A stretch of DNA of 64,000 bases from Edwardsiella hoshinae NBRC 105699 = ATCC 33379 (GCF_000474215.1 NZ_BAUC01000022.1:62001-126000); one strand, 5' to 3'. Counted from the stretch's first letter, positions 52,101 through 58,393 are shown. Translations and numbers: made by a program. The notes: generated by a model from the sequence alone, not told the origin.

Positions 52101-52867
52101 CGACGGCCGAGCTCGCCAGTAGTTCCGCAACGGGTAGCGCAGGAGATAAGACGACCAGTGCCACTTTACCATCATTTACCGGCGCCTCTGAGGCCGATGT
52201 CGAGATAACGTTGCGTATTGATAATCAGGATTATGTCACCCGAACGGATAGCAGCGGGAACTGGACTATCACGGTTAGCCATCCCTTGAGCGCACAGACC
52301 TATGATTATACGGTAACGGCCAAAGATGCGGCGGGGAATACCAGTCAGCTCAGCGAGACACTGACTATCGTCGACAGCACACCAACGCCCCCGCTGTTCG
52401 GTGCCGCCGCCAATGCCAATGCCGTACACGATAGCAGTGCGACAGGGGATGACGCCGCGGCGAGCCCTGACAACGCCCCGCAGCCCAGCCTCAGCGTGCC
52501 TCTCTCCTCGCCACCCGACGCCGTCGCTAATGCCGATGCCGATGCCGCCGATAGCCGCACGCTATTGAACGGCAGTAGCACGGCTAACCCTAGCGACGAC
52601 CAGACCAGCCACAGCGTACTGGCGACCCTGCTGTCTGACGCCGCCAATAGTGCCAGCGCAGCGGATGGCATCACGCCACTGAATGACGCGGCCACGGCCA
52701 ACAATAGCAACGACACGCTGGCTATTGTCGATGTCGATCGCGCGCCAGCAACCCCGCCGTTCATTGCTGCCAGCAGTTCAAGTGCGCTAGATAACATCGC
52801 GGCTCTAAGTGATATTGCCATGAATACCATCAGCGCGACGCCGGAGGAGGAGCACGCCACCTTGTAA
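43139..52867 (+). CDS. Giant SiiE-like adhesin with about 29 Ig-like repeats
   Basis: 3242 residues from ATG 43139 (AGGA 8 bases upstream; a TTG at 43091 would add 16 residues). Residues 1-110 form a BapA/SiiE-like N-terminal module (SGFDLIVTTSDGTTTTLKDG). About 118-180 is a Lys/Glu-rich predicted coiled coil (EEYKELIKKQEQLVKQQENE), followed by a Pro/Ser linker. About 230-3075 is a chain of roughly 29 Ig-like domains of about 98 residues, each opening D/N-S-D-S-G-x-x-G-D-x-I-T-N and closing A-G-N...IDT-P-P. The last 165 residues are Ala/Asp/Ser-rich and end EEEHATL. There is no Sec signal and there are no RTX nonapeptides, consistent with type I export by a C-terminal signal. Divergent from its secretion operon. 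It should be a surface adhesin for host cells. Confidence 0.9.
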   Translation: MSTTNNTSPNNASDSTTREILNDIKSYKVSGFDLIVTTSDGTTTTLKDGLTNLVLGKVELRNTAGQTISQDAIISTIQSQQLGLDTVYLRDKLEGMTSDDAPDDNKNEPQEISPEQDEVLKADLQKKIEEYKELIKKQEQLVKQQENERLKEINESADKKEVVDKQVTRELSKQLKPNEIEVPDASASVPTPQAPPVSSSSSSDSSSGQPEEIIAPPKQDPLLFIDGKLDEKSDSGRVGDNLTNVNTPTFIGRATPGTTASLTINAVSYPLTIDQDGNWLQQVTPALPDGNHEVTFTITNRAGESVTTTTHVTIDTQLTGLSADLDAATDSGVLGDTITNNPKPIISGTSEPDSVITVTINAMTLTTVADKEGNWFVSPGTNLNDGTYDYVVTASDEAGNTATVNKTFTIDASAPDATFTLSAASDSGMQGDFLTNNTQPTLTGKTEPGANVTLTLNSKVYQITADQQGVWALTVSPPLADGSHNFTIKVDDIAGNSASKSGYLIIDTQLPTVTAALSAATDSGDSDTDNITNDPHPVLTGSTKPFSVVTITIAGNHYSVQADDSGAWSWQIPDDLVLGDGSHNYALSVTDVAGNASATPFTGAFTLVTTPPSAPSVNLDLSSNSGDPTDTITNVKTPTLTGTSDPYTDVFVAINGQTYAVKADDQGQWQLTLSSPLPDGDYPVSVTAKDIAGNLSQVSGNMTLVIDTSVPEVSASLLTADDTGRADNDGITNVTRPRFHGSATPNTTVIFTIDNTDHRVSVGADGQWSLTLPNALADETYVYSVKVENAAGTSSTITGSLTIDTTLPSSAAGLNTASDSGQSSVDGITNVTRPTLTGTSEPGSTIVVTFQGTNHNLNSDADGVWSLTLPTSLAQGDYTYTVTATDQAGNTSTSQHQFTVDTVSQLNGGLDLSSVMEGTTGGNVTNLVRPTLSGMAEPGSIVKVEIHNAVYTASVNDDGRWSLELPRDASAGINPYTVTAEDVAGNKTTISGNFTYISSGATPPKVSVQLDTASDSGTQGDSITNINTPTFIGRATPGTTILLTIAGNSYTTTAAANDGAWSIRVDRPLPEGLNTYEVIATDESSSLSTAVNNNVFIDTLPPVTTVELTDATDSGIKGDMITQTVRPVFRGNTEPGATVFLRIDGQNHTVTADANGNWSIQAPTWGLPPNYTADYRIQVTDQAGNSTTTTGRLTTDNTAPTLTPAELDGASDTGDRDRYDTNQLTPTITGRAEPGTRLIIRINGQDYRITDVAADGTWKFKLPAGIVADNGNYHTVNFTVTATDAAGNATSRADQIHIAKRQLTITSGLSENTDTDTKGDNLTSVHAPTLTGTISGGQAADNLRGTITIAGKTYPLTINADGTEWSFRVPSSAPLTSGEHNYTVTFVDKFGTETSHTATVTISTLAGYLSPADDTGTVGDNLTQNSAPTLSGKAAIGSTLRIEFNGQTHSIPVTPNGTWTFRLPGGPFIDGDYTYKLTEITPQATTTFNGTFKIDNTPPDITAGLREADHTPNDASASIYPNPTLQGTTEPNREVIVLINNKRFTTTSDEQGNWSLELRGAELQTDQSYEYTVIAADGAGNTGRLTGTISNGHALPPTTNFGAHPDYLDGSPSVSTPNTVFYNSTPPVIIGRGNPGDTVTIYRPNASSYSTVVNNDGRWQIMMPADLFPDTTPEGGYYSYTLSVTNGYGLTTEYPIRITLDSMPPQLNGGLDSNSDSGIQGDSLTNNPRPTLSGRTEAGLKVSIVIAGSTYSVNANSAGDWRFTVPRDLRDGPYDYTITTVDKAGNTATPVSGTITVDTASVVLTGGLDTTADPNIADGWSSTNNQTLKGMTSPGATVTVTINGTVHAATVSANGEWSLNLANLANDNYSYTVTASNPAGTTSTINGHFTIDNTPPTTTVMLNTATDSGTLGDFITNVDRPVFIGQTKPGATVTLTLNGQSYTATADREGNWQITLPTSLTHGAYSYTVNVTDLAQNTSAPQQGNLHIFQNNTLAPVTSVSLDADSDSGTAGDAITHNKTPNFSGTAPAGITVVLTIGGRSYSTVADNHGNWKLAITNPLSDGTHNYTVILKDIAGNQSAPTAGQVTIDSVSALRLNGIDPDTDSGTPGDNITDNPTPTLIGSAEPNAAISLAINGNRYSTTADANGQWSLPVTDTLADGIYSYTVTATDIAGNTKLVTSTLTIDTTPPSQLTGGLDSSSETGAPGSQISNNARPTFSGTTESGATVTLSISGREFTAVAGVNGEWTLTLPPIIGVLTDGNHPYTITVRDSSGNPSGLTLTGEVTIQTTPPSANAGLQAGSDSGIIGDQITNQAHPILSGQTTPGSTIVMVFNDVTYPVSVNALGYWSFQIPNALAEGEYRYQVIATDNAGNTALYDGQFTVDTTPPATPPTVELGAMSDSGVVGDNITNVKTPTFSGTAASNTTVVLTINGMSYSTLAGDDGAWSITLPLSQALTEGLHDYSVVAKDAAGNTSTATMGSVTIMTTPPAMPSGELSSDTDTGPGDNITSITVPKFIGKADANTTVILTINSRVYEIPVGNDGAWSFTLPSEDALRDGTYTYTLQSKDAIGNLSSALTDTITIDTTPPSAPSAALAAEYDSGVTGDNITNITTPKFVGHTEPGATVTLTINNKDYAFPATADGSWAFTLPASDALSTGTYSYQVAVKDSAGNSSPSTTGTITIDTTPPDTPHGGLALDTDSGTTGDNITSTPLPTFSGTATPNTLVLLTINHKVYEITVDTQGAWRFTLPAADALTDQRYTYTLQGKDAIGNTSAILNGALTIDTRAPSTTGGLDQASDSGTLGDSLTHTTTPTFSGSTEANATITLTLNSQSYKFQANAAGAWSFTLPSQDALPDGAYPYTLQVSDAAGNTSSPLTGSVTIDSTPPALPSVALDASTDSGISGDQITNLAVPKFVGMTEADATIQLTINSHTYDIQAQANGAWDFTLPSGVLSDGIHKYTVQAIDKAGNRSKIVKQWITIDTTAPIIPTAELASSSATGSAGDKTTSATLPSFTGASEADVEITLRIDNQDYVTRTDSSGNWTITVSHPLSAQTYDYTVTAKDAAGNTSQLSETLTIVDSTPTPPLFGAAANANAVHDSSATGDDAAASPDNAPQPSLSVPLSSPPDAVANADADAADSRTLLNGSSTANPSDDQTSHSVLATLLSDAANSASAADGITPLNDAATANNSNDTLAIVDVDRAPATPPFIAASSSSALDNIAALSDIAMNTISATPEEEHATL
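43829..52370 (+). repeat. Array of about 29 Ig-like domain repeats
   Basis: By eye, 29 openings of the type SDSGxxGDxITN(x3)P(T/K)(F/L)xG. Repeats 12, 14, 15 and 17 are degenerate at the opening motif. Repeats 24 and 26, and 25 and 27, look more alike than neighbours (DALxDxxYTYTLQxKDAIGN in 24 and 26), suggesting duplication of a two-domain unit. The conserved aspartates match those that bind calcium between SiiE domains. DNA similarity between repeats is low. Confidence 0.85.
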
Positions 52868-52900
52868 CGTAGCGTTCGCCGAGACGACTATCAACAAACT

Positions 52901-52935
52901 ACGGGTGTATGGTGACAACCTACACCCGTTTCTTT
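52901..52935 (+). terminator. Rho-independent terminator of the adhesin gene
   Basis: Stem ACGGGTGTA/TACACCCGT (9 bp) with an inner GGT/ACC helix and one bulged T, followed by TTCTTT. It starts 33 bases after the adhesin stop. Confidence 0.85.
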
Positions 52936-53028
52936 ACCGCCTTGATGACGCGCCGTTACTGGCGCTCAGCGGTGTACATGGCGCTAGACACGACATGCCT
53001 CAAGCGGCTCCAGCGTCCTTTAACGCCG

Positions 53029-53074
53029 TTTTTTGGCAAATAAATATTTCTCCCCCTGACCCAGCTTGACATTC
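53029..53074 (+). repeat. Direct repeat, right copy flanking the adhesin island
   Basis: Second copy of the 46-bp repeat at 33842-33887, same orientation, 39 of 46 positions equal by eye. It lies about 160 bases after the adhesin gene in otherwise featureless sequence. Confidence 0.7.
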
Positions 53075-53292
53075 AGCGTCGTACGCGGCGCACCGACGGA
53101 ACCCCACTCTCTCCGCGTTGTCATAAATTTTTGCATTGCCCCGCTAGACGCCACAGTGCGTTTCCCTACACTAGGCGCTGCTTCTTACTGCGCCACGCGC
53201 TGACGTTGGCGGCATTTTTTCGACTGCAAACAGGCTCGGCCTCGGCTGCATTTTGACGACACTGACGTCCTTGATTACATCAGGCAGACACG

Positions 53293-53706
53293 ATGATGAT
53301 GAAAAAAACGTTTATCGCTTTACTAACGGTGGCTTCCTTCTCTGGTATCGCCCAAGCGGCGGAGATGATCGGCCCTTATCCAGCCGTCGGGCAAACCAAC
53401 TGCGGCGGGCTAAAGGTGCTCTCCACGGCGATCAATAGCGACAACATGATGGCGCTGAAGATCACTGATCCCTCGAATAATCTGACGCAAACCTACGTGG
53501 CCAAACGTACCGCCGATATGTCCGACGATGTGGTCTATACCCTGTCGCGCTATGATCAGGCCAGCGGCACGTTCACCCCAGACCCGGCTCATATTACTAT
53601 CCGTTTCGGTATCAAGATGCAGAGCGGCCAGCCGGGTACTGACCGCTACAATATGACCATCGGCAATCAGCAATTCGTCTGCTCGCCGTTCACCATCTTC
53701 TCGTAA
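53293..53706 (+). CDS. Small exported protein of unknown function
   Basis: 137 residues with a clear Sec signal (KKTFIALLTVASFSGIAQA, cleavage near residue 22). The mature part has two cysteines (TNCGGLK and FVCSPF) that may form a disulphide. I recognise no family. Three ATG codons in a row (53293, 53296, 53299) leave the start open by two codons. It lies just outside the right repeat of the island and has core-like GC content. A periplasmic or secreted role is likely; nothing more can be said. Confidence 0.8.
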   Translation: MMMKKTFIALLTVASFSGIAQAAEMIGPYPAVGQTNCGGLKVLSTAINSDNMMALKITDPSNNLTQTYVAKRTADMSDDVVYTLSRYDQASGTFTPDPAHITIRFGIKMQSGQPGTDRYNMTIGNQQFVCSPFTIFS

Positions 53707-53947
53707 TGCCACCCGGGCGCCGTGATAAGGCGCCCGCCCCGTCGTTTCCCTCTCGCCATACAGAGCCTACCAGGTATGGCCGCTAACCGCCTCGTCGCCT
53801 TCGCACGGCGCAATATCGACGATCAGCTAAAAAGCCTAGTGATTGACTGGCGATCGCCGTCGATCTCGGCCGTTCCAGAAAAGTCCGCTTGTGACGCGGC
53901 AGCGATCCGTTAAGGTCAGAGGGCAAAAATAAACAGGGAGAATGATG

Positions 53948-54283
53948 ATGTATTTACGTCCCGACGAGGTTGCGCAAGTCCTGCTGCGCGCCGGGTTTAT
54001 CCGCGACGCCGTCTGTGATCAAGCCTATGGTTTTCACAAGGGGGAGCACTATGTCTATGTCAATCGAGAGGTACGCCTGGGACGAACCGCATTGCTGATC
54101 CACCCAGCGCTGGCCCAGCGTAGTCTACGCTTCGCCCAACCCTCCGACGCACAACGCAGCAGCCCGGCCTATGTCCGCTTCCCGCCACTGCCCGATGCCG
54201 CCTCACCGACTTTCGTCGGCATCCCTCACGGCTTCACGTCCCGCGAGCGCTTAACGCGCTATCTGGCGCAGATGTTTCCTTGA
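53948..54283 (+). CDS. DUF2002/YgaC-like protein
   Basis: 111 residues starting MYLRPDEVAQVLLRAGF, with GGGAG 7 bases before ATG 53948 (ATG 53942 and 53945 are upstream alternatives). MYLRPDEVA, YVNREVRLGRTALLIHP and GIPHGFTSRERLTRYL resemble, from memory, E. coli YgaC (DUF2002, 114 residues), a small cytosolic protein without known function. It runs convergent with lrgB. Confidence 0.75.
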   Translation: MYLRPDEVAQVLLRAGFIRDAVCDQAYGFHKGEHYVYVNREVRLGRTALLIHPALAQRSLRFAQPSDAQRSSPAYVRFPPLPDAASPTFVGIPHGFTSRERLTRYLAQMFP

Positions 54284-54321
54284 GGGCGCGCCCCGTCTTA
54301 TCGGCGGGGCCTCATGGCGCG

Positions 54322-55011
54322 TCACCACAGCAGGCGACCGATCAGCGGTGCAAGCAACACCGTTGCCACCCCAGCTAGCATCATCACCAGGCTGGCGACG
54401 ACCCCTTCGGTCTGCCCTAACTCATAAGCCTTGGCCGTACCGGCACCGTGGGAGGCCGCCCCCAATCCTGCCCCCTTGGCCATGCCGCTACGCACCGCCA
54501 GACGCAATAACAGCAGATCACCTACCGCCATACCAAATACTCCGGTGATCACCACGAACAAGGCCACCAGATCCGGCTGTCCTCCCAGACGCTTGGCCGC
54601 CTCGATGGCGAACGGCGTGGTGATCGACCGCACCGCCAGGCTGCGCTGGATACTCTCCGGTAGGGTCAGCAGACGTGCCAACCAAACAGAGCTGAGTACC
54701 GCCACCAGCGTCGAGGTCAACACGCCGATGGTTAACGACAGCCAGTGGCGGCGAATGATCGCCAGATTCTCATACACCGGCACGGCAAAGGCGATGGTGG
54801 CCGGCCCCAATAGCCAGAGCAACCAGTGATTCTCGCCCATATAATCGCGATAAGAGATATGCCCCAGCAGCAGCAATACCACCAGCAGCAACGGCGTCAA
54901 CACCAATGGCATCAGCCAAATGCGATGAACACGCCGGTAAAGGCGCTTATTGGCGAAGTAGAGCGCCAGTGTCACCGCCAGGCACAGCAGACTCAGCGTC
55001 AGACGGCTCAT
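54322..55011 (-). CDS. LrgB/CidB-type antiholin-like membrane protein
   Basis: A 229-residue protein with about six transmembrane segments, corresponding to E. coli YohK (231). The LrgB family signature is seen in RSITTPFAIEAAKRLGG and GAASHGAGTAKAYELGQTEG. The start overlaps the lrgA stop (ATGA); the longer open frame to 55416 lies over lrgA and is rejected. With LrgA/CidA it is proposed to control murein hydrolase activity or export of pyruvate/glycolate-type acids; PlsY-like roles are also reported. Confidence 0.92.
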   Translation of the reverse strand: MSRLTLSLLCLAVTLALYFANKRLYRRVHRIWLMPLVLTPLLLVVLLLLGHISYRDYMGENHWLLWLLGPATIAFAVPVYENLAIIRRHWLSLTIGVLTSTLVAVLSSVWLARLLTLPESIQRSLAVRSITTPFAIEAAKRLGGQPDLVALFVVITGVFGMAVGDLLLLRLAVRSGMAKGAGLGAASHGAGTAKAYELGQTEGVVASLVMMLAGVATVLLAPLIGRLLW

Positions 55012-55439
55012 GATGGCGTCACCTCGGCGCGCCGCCGCCGTTGGAGACGCCGCTCGAAACGGTACACCCGATCCACCACCAGCGCCGTCAGGCCAAGCGT
55101 CAACAGGGTACTCAGGGCGATCACCGCCACGATGCGCCAGCCCTCTACCATCAGCAACGCGGCATAATTCATGACCGCCACCACCGCCGGCACGAAAAAC
55201 AACAACATCTCCGCCAGCAGCCAGCGGGAACCTGCCTTGACCCAGGCCAGCGGTACAATACGCAGCGCGATCAACGCCAGCATCAGCAACATACCAACGA
55301 TGTTGGCCGGCACCGGTAGAGCAAAGCGACTGACCAACCATTGGGAAAAGACAAACAACAGCGCATACAGCGCCACCTGTGCCGGAACCTGCAAACGGGC
55401 ACATAGCGGTAGCCAACGATGGCGTAACGCCAGCGACAT
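55008..55439 (-). CDS. LrgA/CidA-type holin-like membrane protein
   Basis: A 143-residue protein starting MSLALRHRWLPLCARLQVPA at 55439, with a GAGGTGAG ribosome site just upstream; the open frame to 55544 has none. Four hydrophobic segments, including ALYALLFVFSQWLVSRFALP, VPANIVGMLLMLALIAL and FFVPAVVAVMNYAALL, match the CidA/LrgA family (E. coli YohJ 132). It is the first gene of an lrgAB operon facing away from a LysR-type gene, as in the cidR-cidAB arrangement. Confidence 0.9.
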   Translation of the reverse strand: MSLALRHRWLPLCARLQVPAQVALYALLFVFSQWLVSRFALPVPANIVGMLLMLALIALRIVPLAWVKAGSRWLLAEMLLFFVPAVVAVMNYAALLMVEGWRIVAVIALSTLLTLGLTALVVDRVYRFERRLQRRRRAEVTPS

Positions 55440-55527
55440 ACTCACCTCAGAAGGGGAATTTATGTGATAAGGCGCACAGTATAGGCAGAGAGGATCACAG
55501 GCATAAAATGAATTAAAATTATTGGCT

Positions 55528-55541
55528 CCATTGATAAATGG
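55528..55541. promoter_or_regulatory. Candidate LysR operator between lrgA and the regulator
   Basis: The inverted repeat CCATT-GATA-AATGG lies in the 132-base divergent gap, 31 bases before the LysR start. It is in the place expected for an autoregulated LysR site, but short enough to occur by chance. Confidence 0.4.
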
Positions 55542-55571
55542 CATACCTATCCCTGTATAGCGGAGTCCTGC

Positions 55572-56519
55572 ATGGACGTAAGAACGTTACGTTACTTTGT
55601 TGAAGTGGTGCGGCAACAAAGCTTCACCCGCGCGGCGGAGAAGCTGTTCGTCACCCAGCCGACCATCAGTAAGATGCTACGCAACCTGGAGGAGGAGCTG
55701 GGGTGTACCCTGTTGATCCGCGAGGGACGTGGGCTACGACTGAGTGACAGCGGCAACGTGGTCTACCAGCGCGCGTTGGCTATCCTCGACCAATTTGCCC
55801 AGTTGAAAACCGAGCTGGACGATCTGGGCACCCTGAAGAAAGGCAGCCTAAAGCTGGGTATCCCGCCGATGGTGGGTACCCAGATGGCTGGGCTAATCGG
55901 CGAGTTTCGCCAGCGCTACCCCGGCATCGAACTGCACATCGCCGAGTTCGGCGGCCTGGCCGTCGAGCAGGCGGTGCTGTCCGGCGAGCTAGATCTGGCG
56001 CTGACCGCACTGTCGGCCCACCCCGATCCGGCGATTGCCTCCCTCCCCTTGTTCAGCCATCCGCTGTACGTACTCTTGCCACGCCAGGCCCCCTGGCTTA
56101 ACCGCAGCGCCCTGAGCATGAGCGACCTCGCCCAGCAAAATATTCTGCTATATAACGAGGACTTCGCCCTCTATCAACAATTGATGCAAGCGTTCTCCGC
56201 CGCCGGGGTGCAACCGCAGATCGCGGTGCGTAGCGGGCAATGGGACTTCTTGGCCGCCATGGTGCAGGCCGGCGTCGGTATCGCCATCCTGCCGCAGCCG
56301 ATCTGCCTGCGTCTCGATCCACACAGCCTGTTGTGGTTACCGCTAGAGCCGGCGTTGATGTGGCGCCTGGGGCTTATCTGGTGCCATGGACGCTACCTGT
56401 CACACAGCGCCCAAGCTTGGATTGCCCGCTGCCGTGAATTTTGGCCGGCGGGAACCATGCACCCCGAACGGCTGACACACTGCGCCGACGGCAGTGCACC
56501 CGCCCCCCGCCTCGATTGA
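55572..56519 (+). CDS. LysR-family regulator divergent from lrgAB (CidR-like)
   Basis: 315 residues. The N-terminal winged helix-turn-helix is MDVRTLRYFVEVVRQQSFTRAAEKLFVTQPTISKMLRNLE-like in full, and the C-terminal effector domain begins near KKGSLKLGIPPMVGTQMAGL. The divergent lrgAB genes make it their likely regulator. CidR in Gram-positives responds to overflow acids such as acetate/pyruvate. The LysR assignment is certain; the target is inferred from position. Confidence 0.9.
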   Translation: MDVRTLRYFVEVVRQQSFTRAAEKLFVTQPTISKMLRNLEEELGCTLLIREGRGLRLSDSGNVVYQRALAILDQFAQLKTELDDLGTLKKGSLKLGIPPMVGTQMAGLIGEFRQRYPGIELHIAEFGGLAVEQAVLSGELDLALTALSAHPDPAIASLPLFSHPLYVLLPRQAPWLNRSALSMSDLAQQNILLYNEDFALYQQLMQAFSAAGVQPQIAVRSGQWDFLAAMVQAGVGIAILPQPICLRLDPHSLLWLPLEPALMWRLGLIWCHGRYLSHSAQAWIARCREFWPAGTMHPERLTHCADGSAPAPRLD

Positions 56520-56530
56520 GCGCGCGTCAT

Positions 56531-56565
56531 AAAAACGCCCCGACCGCCTATGGCGGCCGGGGCGC
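56531..56565 (-). terminator. Terminator between convergent LysR gene and yjcE
   Basis: Stem CGCCCCG-A-CCGCC / GGCGG-C-CGGGGCG with one A-C mismatch and a 3-nt loop. On the minus strand it is followed by TTTTTATG, so it is a good terminator of yjcE; the plus strand lacks a T run. Confidence 0.8.
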
Positions 56566-56586
56566 AATCCGGCGGCGTGTACCCGA

Positions 56587-58233
56587 TTACGCCTTATCGA
56601 TCAACAACGCCTCCAGCAAATCCAAATCGTGCAGCATCTTCTGCAACGTCTCGTTGCTGATCTTCTGCGTGGCGCGCAGGTGGTACAGTTCGCCTCGCTC
56701 GGCGCGCAACGCCGTTAAACGGAAACGCCGCTCCAGGTTCTCCACCTCGCGGATCTCGTCGGCATTCTCTTTGGTCATCACCCGCCGCCGTAGGCTCCCG
56801 ATCACCCGAGAGCTCACTTCGGTGAGCAACTGCGGATCGATATTCTCTTCACTATTTGCCGCCAAGCGCTCCTGCATCTTCTTCAGACTCTCGATGGCCA
56901 CCTCGGCGCTGATCGACTTCGCCATCAGCTCCTCATCACGATAGGTGCTGCCATCGCTCACCTCGACGCCGCGCAGCAGCAACGGCAAGGCGACCACCCC
57001 CACCAGCAGGGAGAACAGGATCACTCCAGCGGCGAGGAACACCAACTGATAGCGCCCGGGGAAAGGCGCACCATCGCTCAGAAATAATGGAATGGAGAGT
57101 ACGCCCGCCAAGGTAATCGCTCCACGCACCCCGGCGAAAGAGGCGATCCACAGATCGCGCAGGCTATAGGTGGCGAACTGCAATGGATTTCGGGGAAAAA
57201 AGCGGAGGCTGATGCGTTTCATCCCCCACAACCAGAGAAAGCGCAGCAGCAACAACAGGGCGTAAACCAGCACCACATCGGCGAACAGATACCAGGTTTC
57301 GATGTTAGGATCGCGCTCGGCCTGGATGATGGAGTTTTCCAAGATGCCCGGCAATTGCAGCCCCAACATGATGAAGACCATGCCGTTAAATACGAATTCC
57401 AGCATCGCCCACACGCTATTGGCGCGCAAGCGCATGGTCAATGGTGCGTTACGGATCACCCCCGATTGGCTGATGGTCATCCCGGCCGCTACCGCCGCCA
57501 GGATGCCGGAAACACCGATATGCTCGGCGATCAGGTAGCTAGCGAAAGGCAACAACATCAGGAAGACGATCTGGGTGGCCGGATCATCCCCCGCCCAACG
57601 GCTCATCACCCGCAACGACTTACTGTACAGCCAGGTGACCGCCGCGCCGGTCAGTAGACCGCCCAGCGCCACCTTGAGAAACTCCAGCGTAGCGCCGGAG
57701 ACGGTAAACACCATGGTGCCCATCGCCACGGCGATGGCGAACTTCAAGGCGACCAGGCCGGAAGCATCATTCATCAGCGCCTCGCCTTCCAACACCCCCA
57801 TGATGCTCTTCGGAATACGTCCCTGACCAACGATCCCGCCAAGCGCCACGGCGTCGGTGGGGGAGAGTACGGCGGCCAGCGCGAAAGCCGCCACCAACGG
57901 TACCTCAGGTAACAACAGATGCAGGAAATAACCGACGCCGACCACGGTGATCAACACCAGCACTAATGCCAGACCGAAAATCTCGCGCCCATGGTGGAGA
58001 AACTCGCGCGTCGGCGTCTTCCAGCCATCGGCGAACAGCAATGGCGGGATAAACAACACCAGGAACAACTCCGGATCAAAGTCGACATGTAGCCCAAAGT
58101 GCGGCCAGGCCAGCAACGCCCCGATGGCGATCTGCATCAACGGTAGCGGCACTTGAAACGGCAGCATGCGCGTCAGCACACCGGAGAGCGATACCACCAA
58201 AATCAGGATCAAGATTGTGAAGAATATTTCCAT
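56587..58233 (-). CDS. yjcE: CPA1-family Na+/H+ antiporter YjcE
   Basis: 548 residues (E. coli YjcE 549). About twelve N-terminal transmembrane segments are followed by a cytosolic helical tail of about 140 residues. PLPLMQIAIGALLAWP, FIPPLLFADGWKTPTREF, the catalytic aspartate region ALMNDASGLVALKFA and ASFAGVRGAITLAGVLSIP are conserved. It exchanges Na+ (or K+) for H+ at the inner membrane. The tail ending HDLDLLEALLIDKA is typical of the YjcE group. Confidence 0.95.
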   Translation of the reverse strand: MEIFFTILILILVVSLSGVLTRMLPFQVPLPLMQIAIGALLAWPHFGLHVDFDPELFLVLFIPPLLFADGWKTPTREFLHHGREIFGLALVLVLITVVGVGYFLHLLLPEVPLVAAFALAAVLSPTDAVALGGIVGQGRIPKSIMGVLEGEALMNDASGLVALKFAIAVAMGTMVFTVSGATLEFLKVALGGLLTGAAVTWLYSKSLRVMSRWAGDDPATQIVFLMLLPFASYLIAEHIGVSGILAAVAAGMTISQSGVIRNAPLTMRLRANSVWAMLEFVFNGMVFIMLGLQLPGILENSIIQAERDPNIETWYLFADVVLVYALLLLLRFLWLWGMKRISLRFFPRNPLQFATYSLRDLWIASFAGVRGAITLAGVLSIPLFLSDGAPFPGRYQLVFLAAGVILFSLLVGVVALPLLLRGVEVSDGSTYRDEELMAKSISAEVAIESLKKMQERLAANSEENIDPQLLTEVSSRVIGSLRRRVMTKENADEIREVENLERRFRLTALRAERGELYHLRATQKISNETLQKMLHDLDLLEALLIDKA

Positions 58234-58393
58234 GCTAGTTCCGACTCACAGCCTAGGTAATTAATGCAACATGTTACAAAATATCACCTTATGAATTTTT
58301 CACCGAAGGGAAATCTAGCGTAAACGGCCAGAATGGCGCGGAAAATGCAATCTGGTAGCATGCGTGTTGAACTTCACCGGTGCCAGAAAGCAG

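Noticed and set aside
43829-52370. RTX toxin interpretation of the giant protein
   Set aside because: No GGxGxD nonapeptides are present; the repeats are Ig-like of about 98 residues.
53722-53913. Frame of 63 codons between the exported protein and the DUF2002-like gene
   Set aside because: No ribosome site, no homology, low-information sequence.
55012-55416. Longer LrgB starting at 55416
   Set aside because: The extension lies over lrgA in another frame and lacks family resemblance; the true start is 55011.
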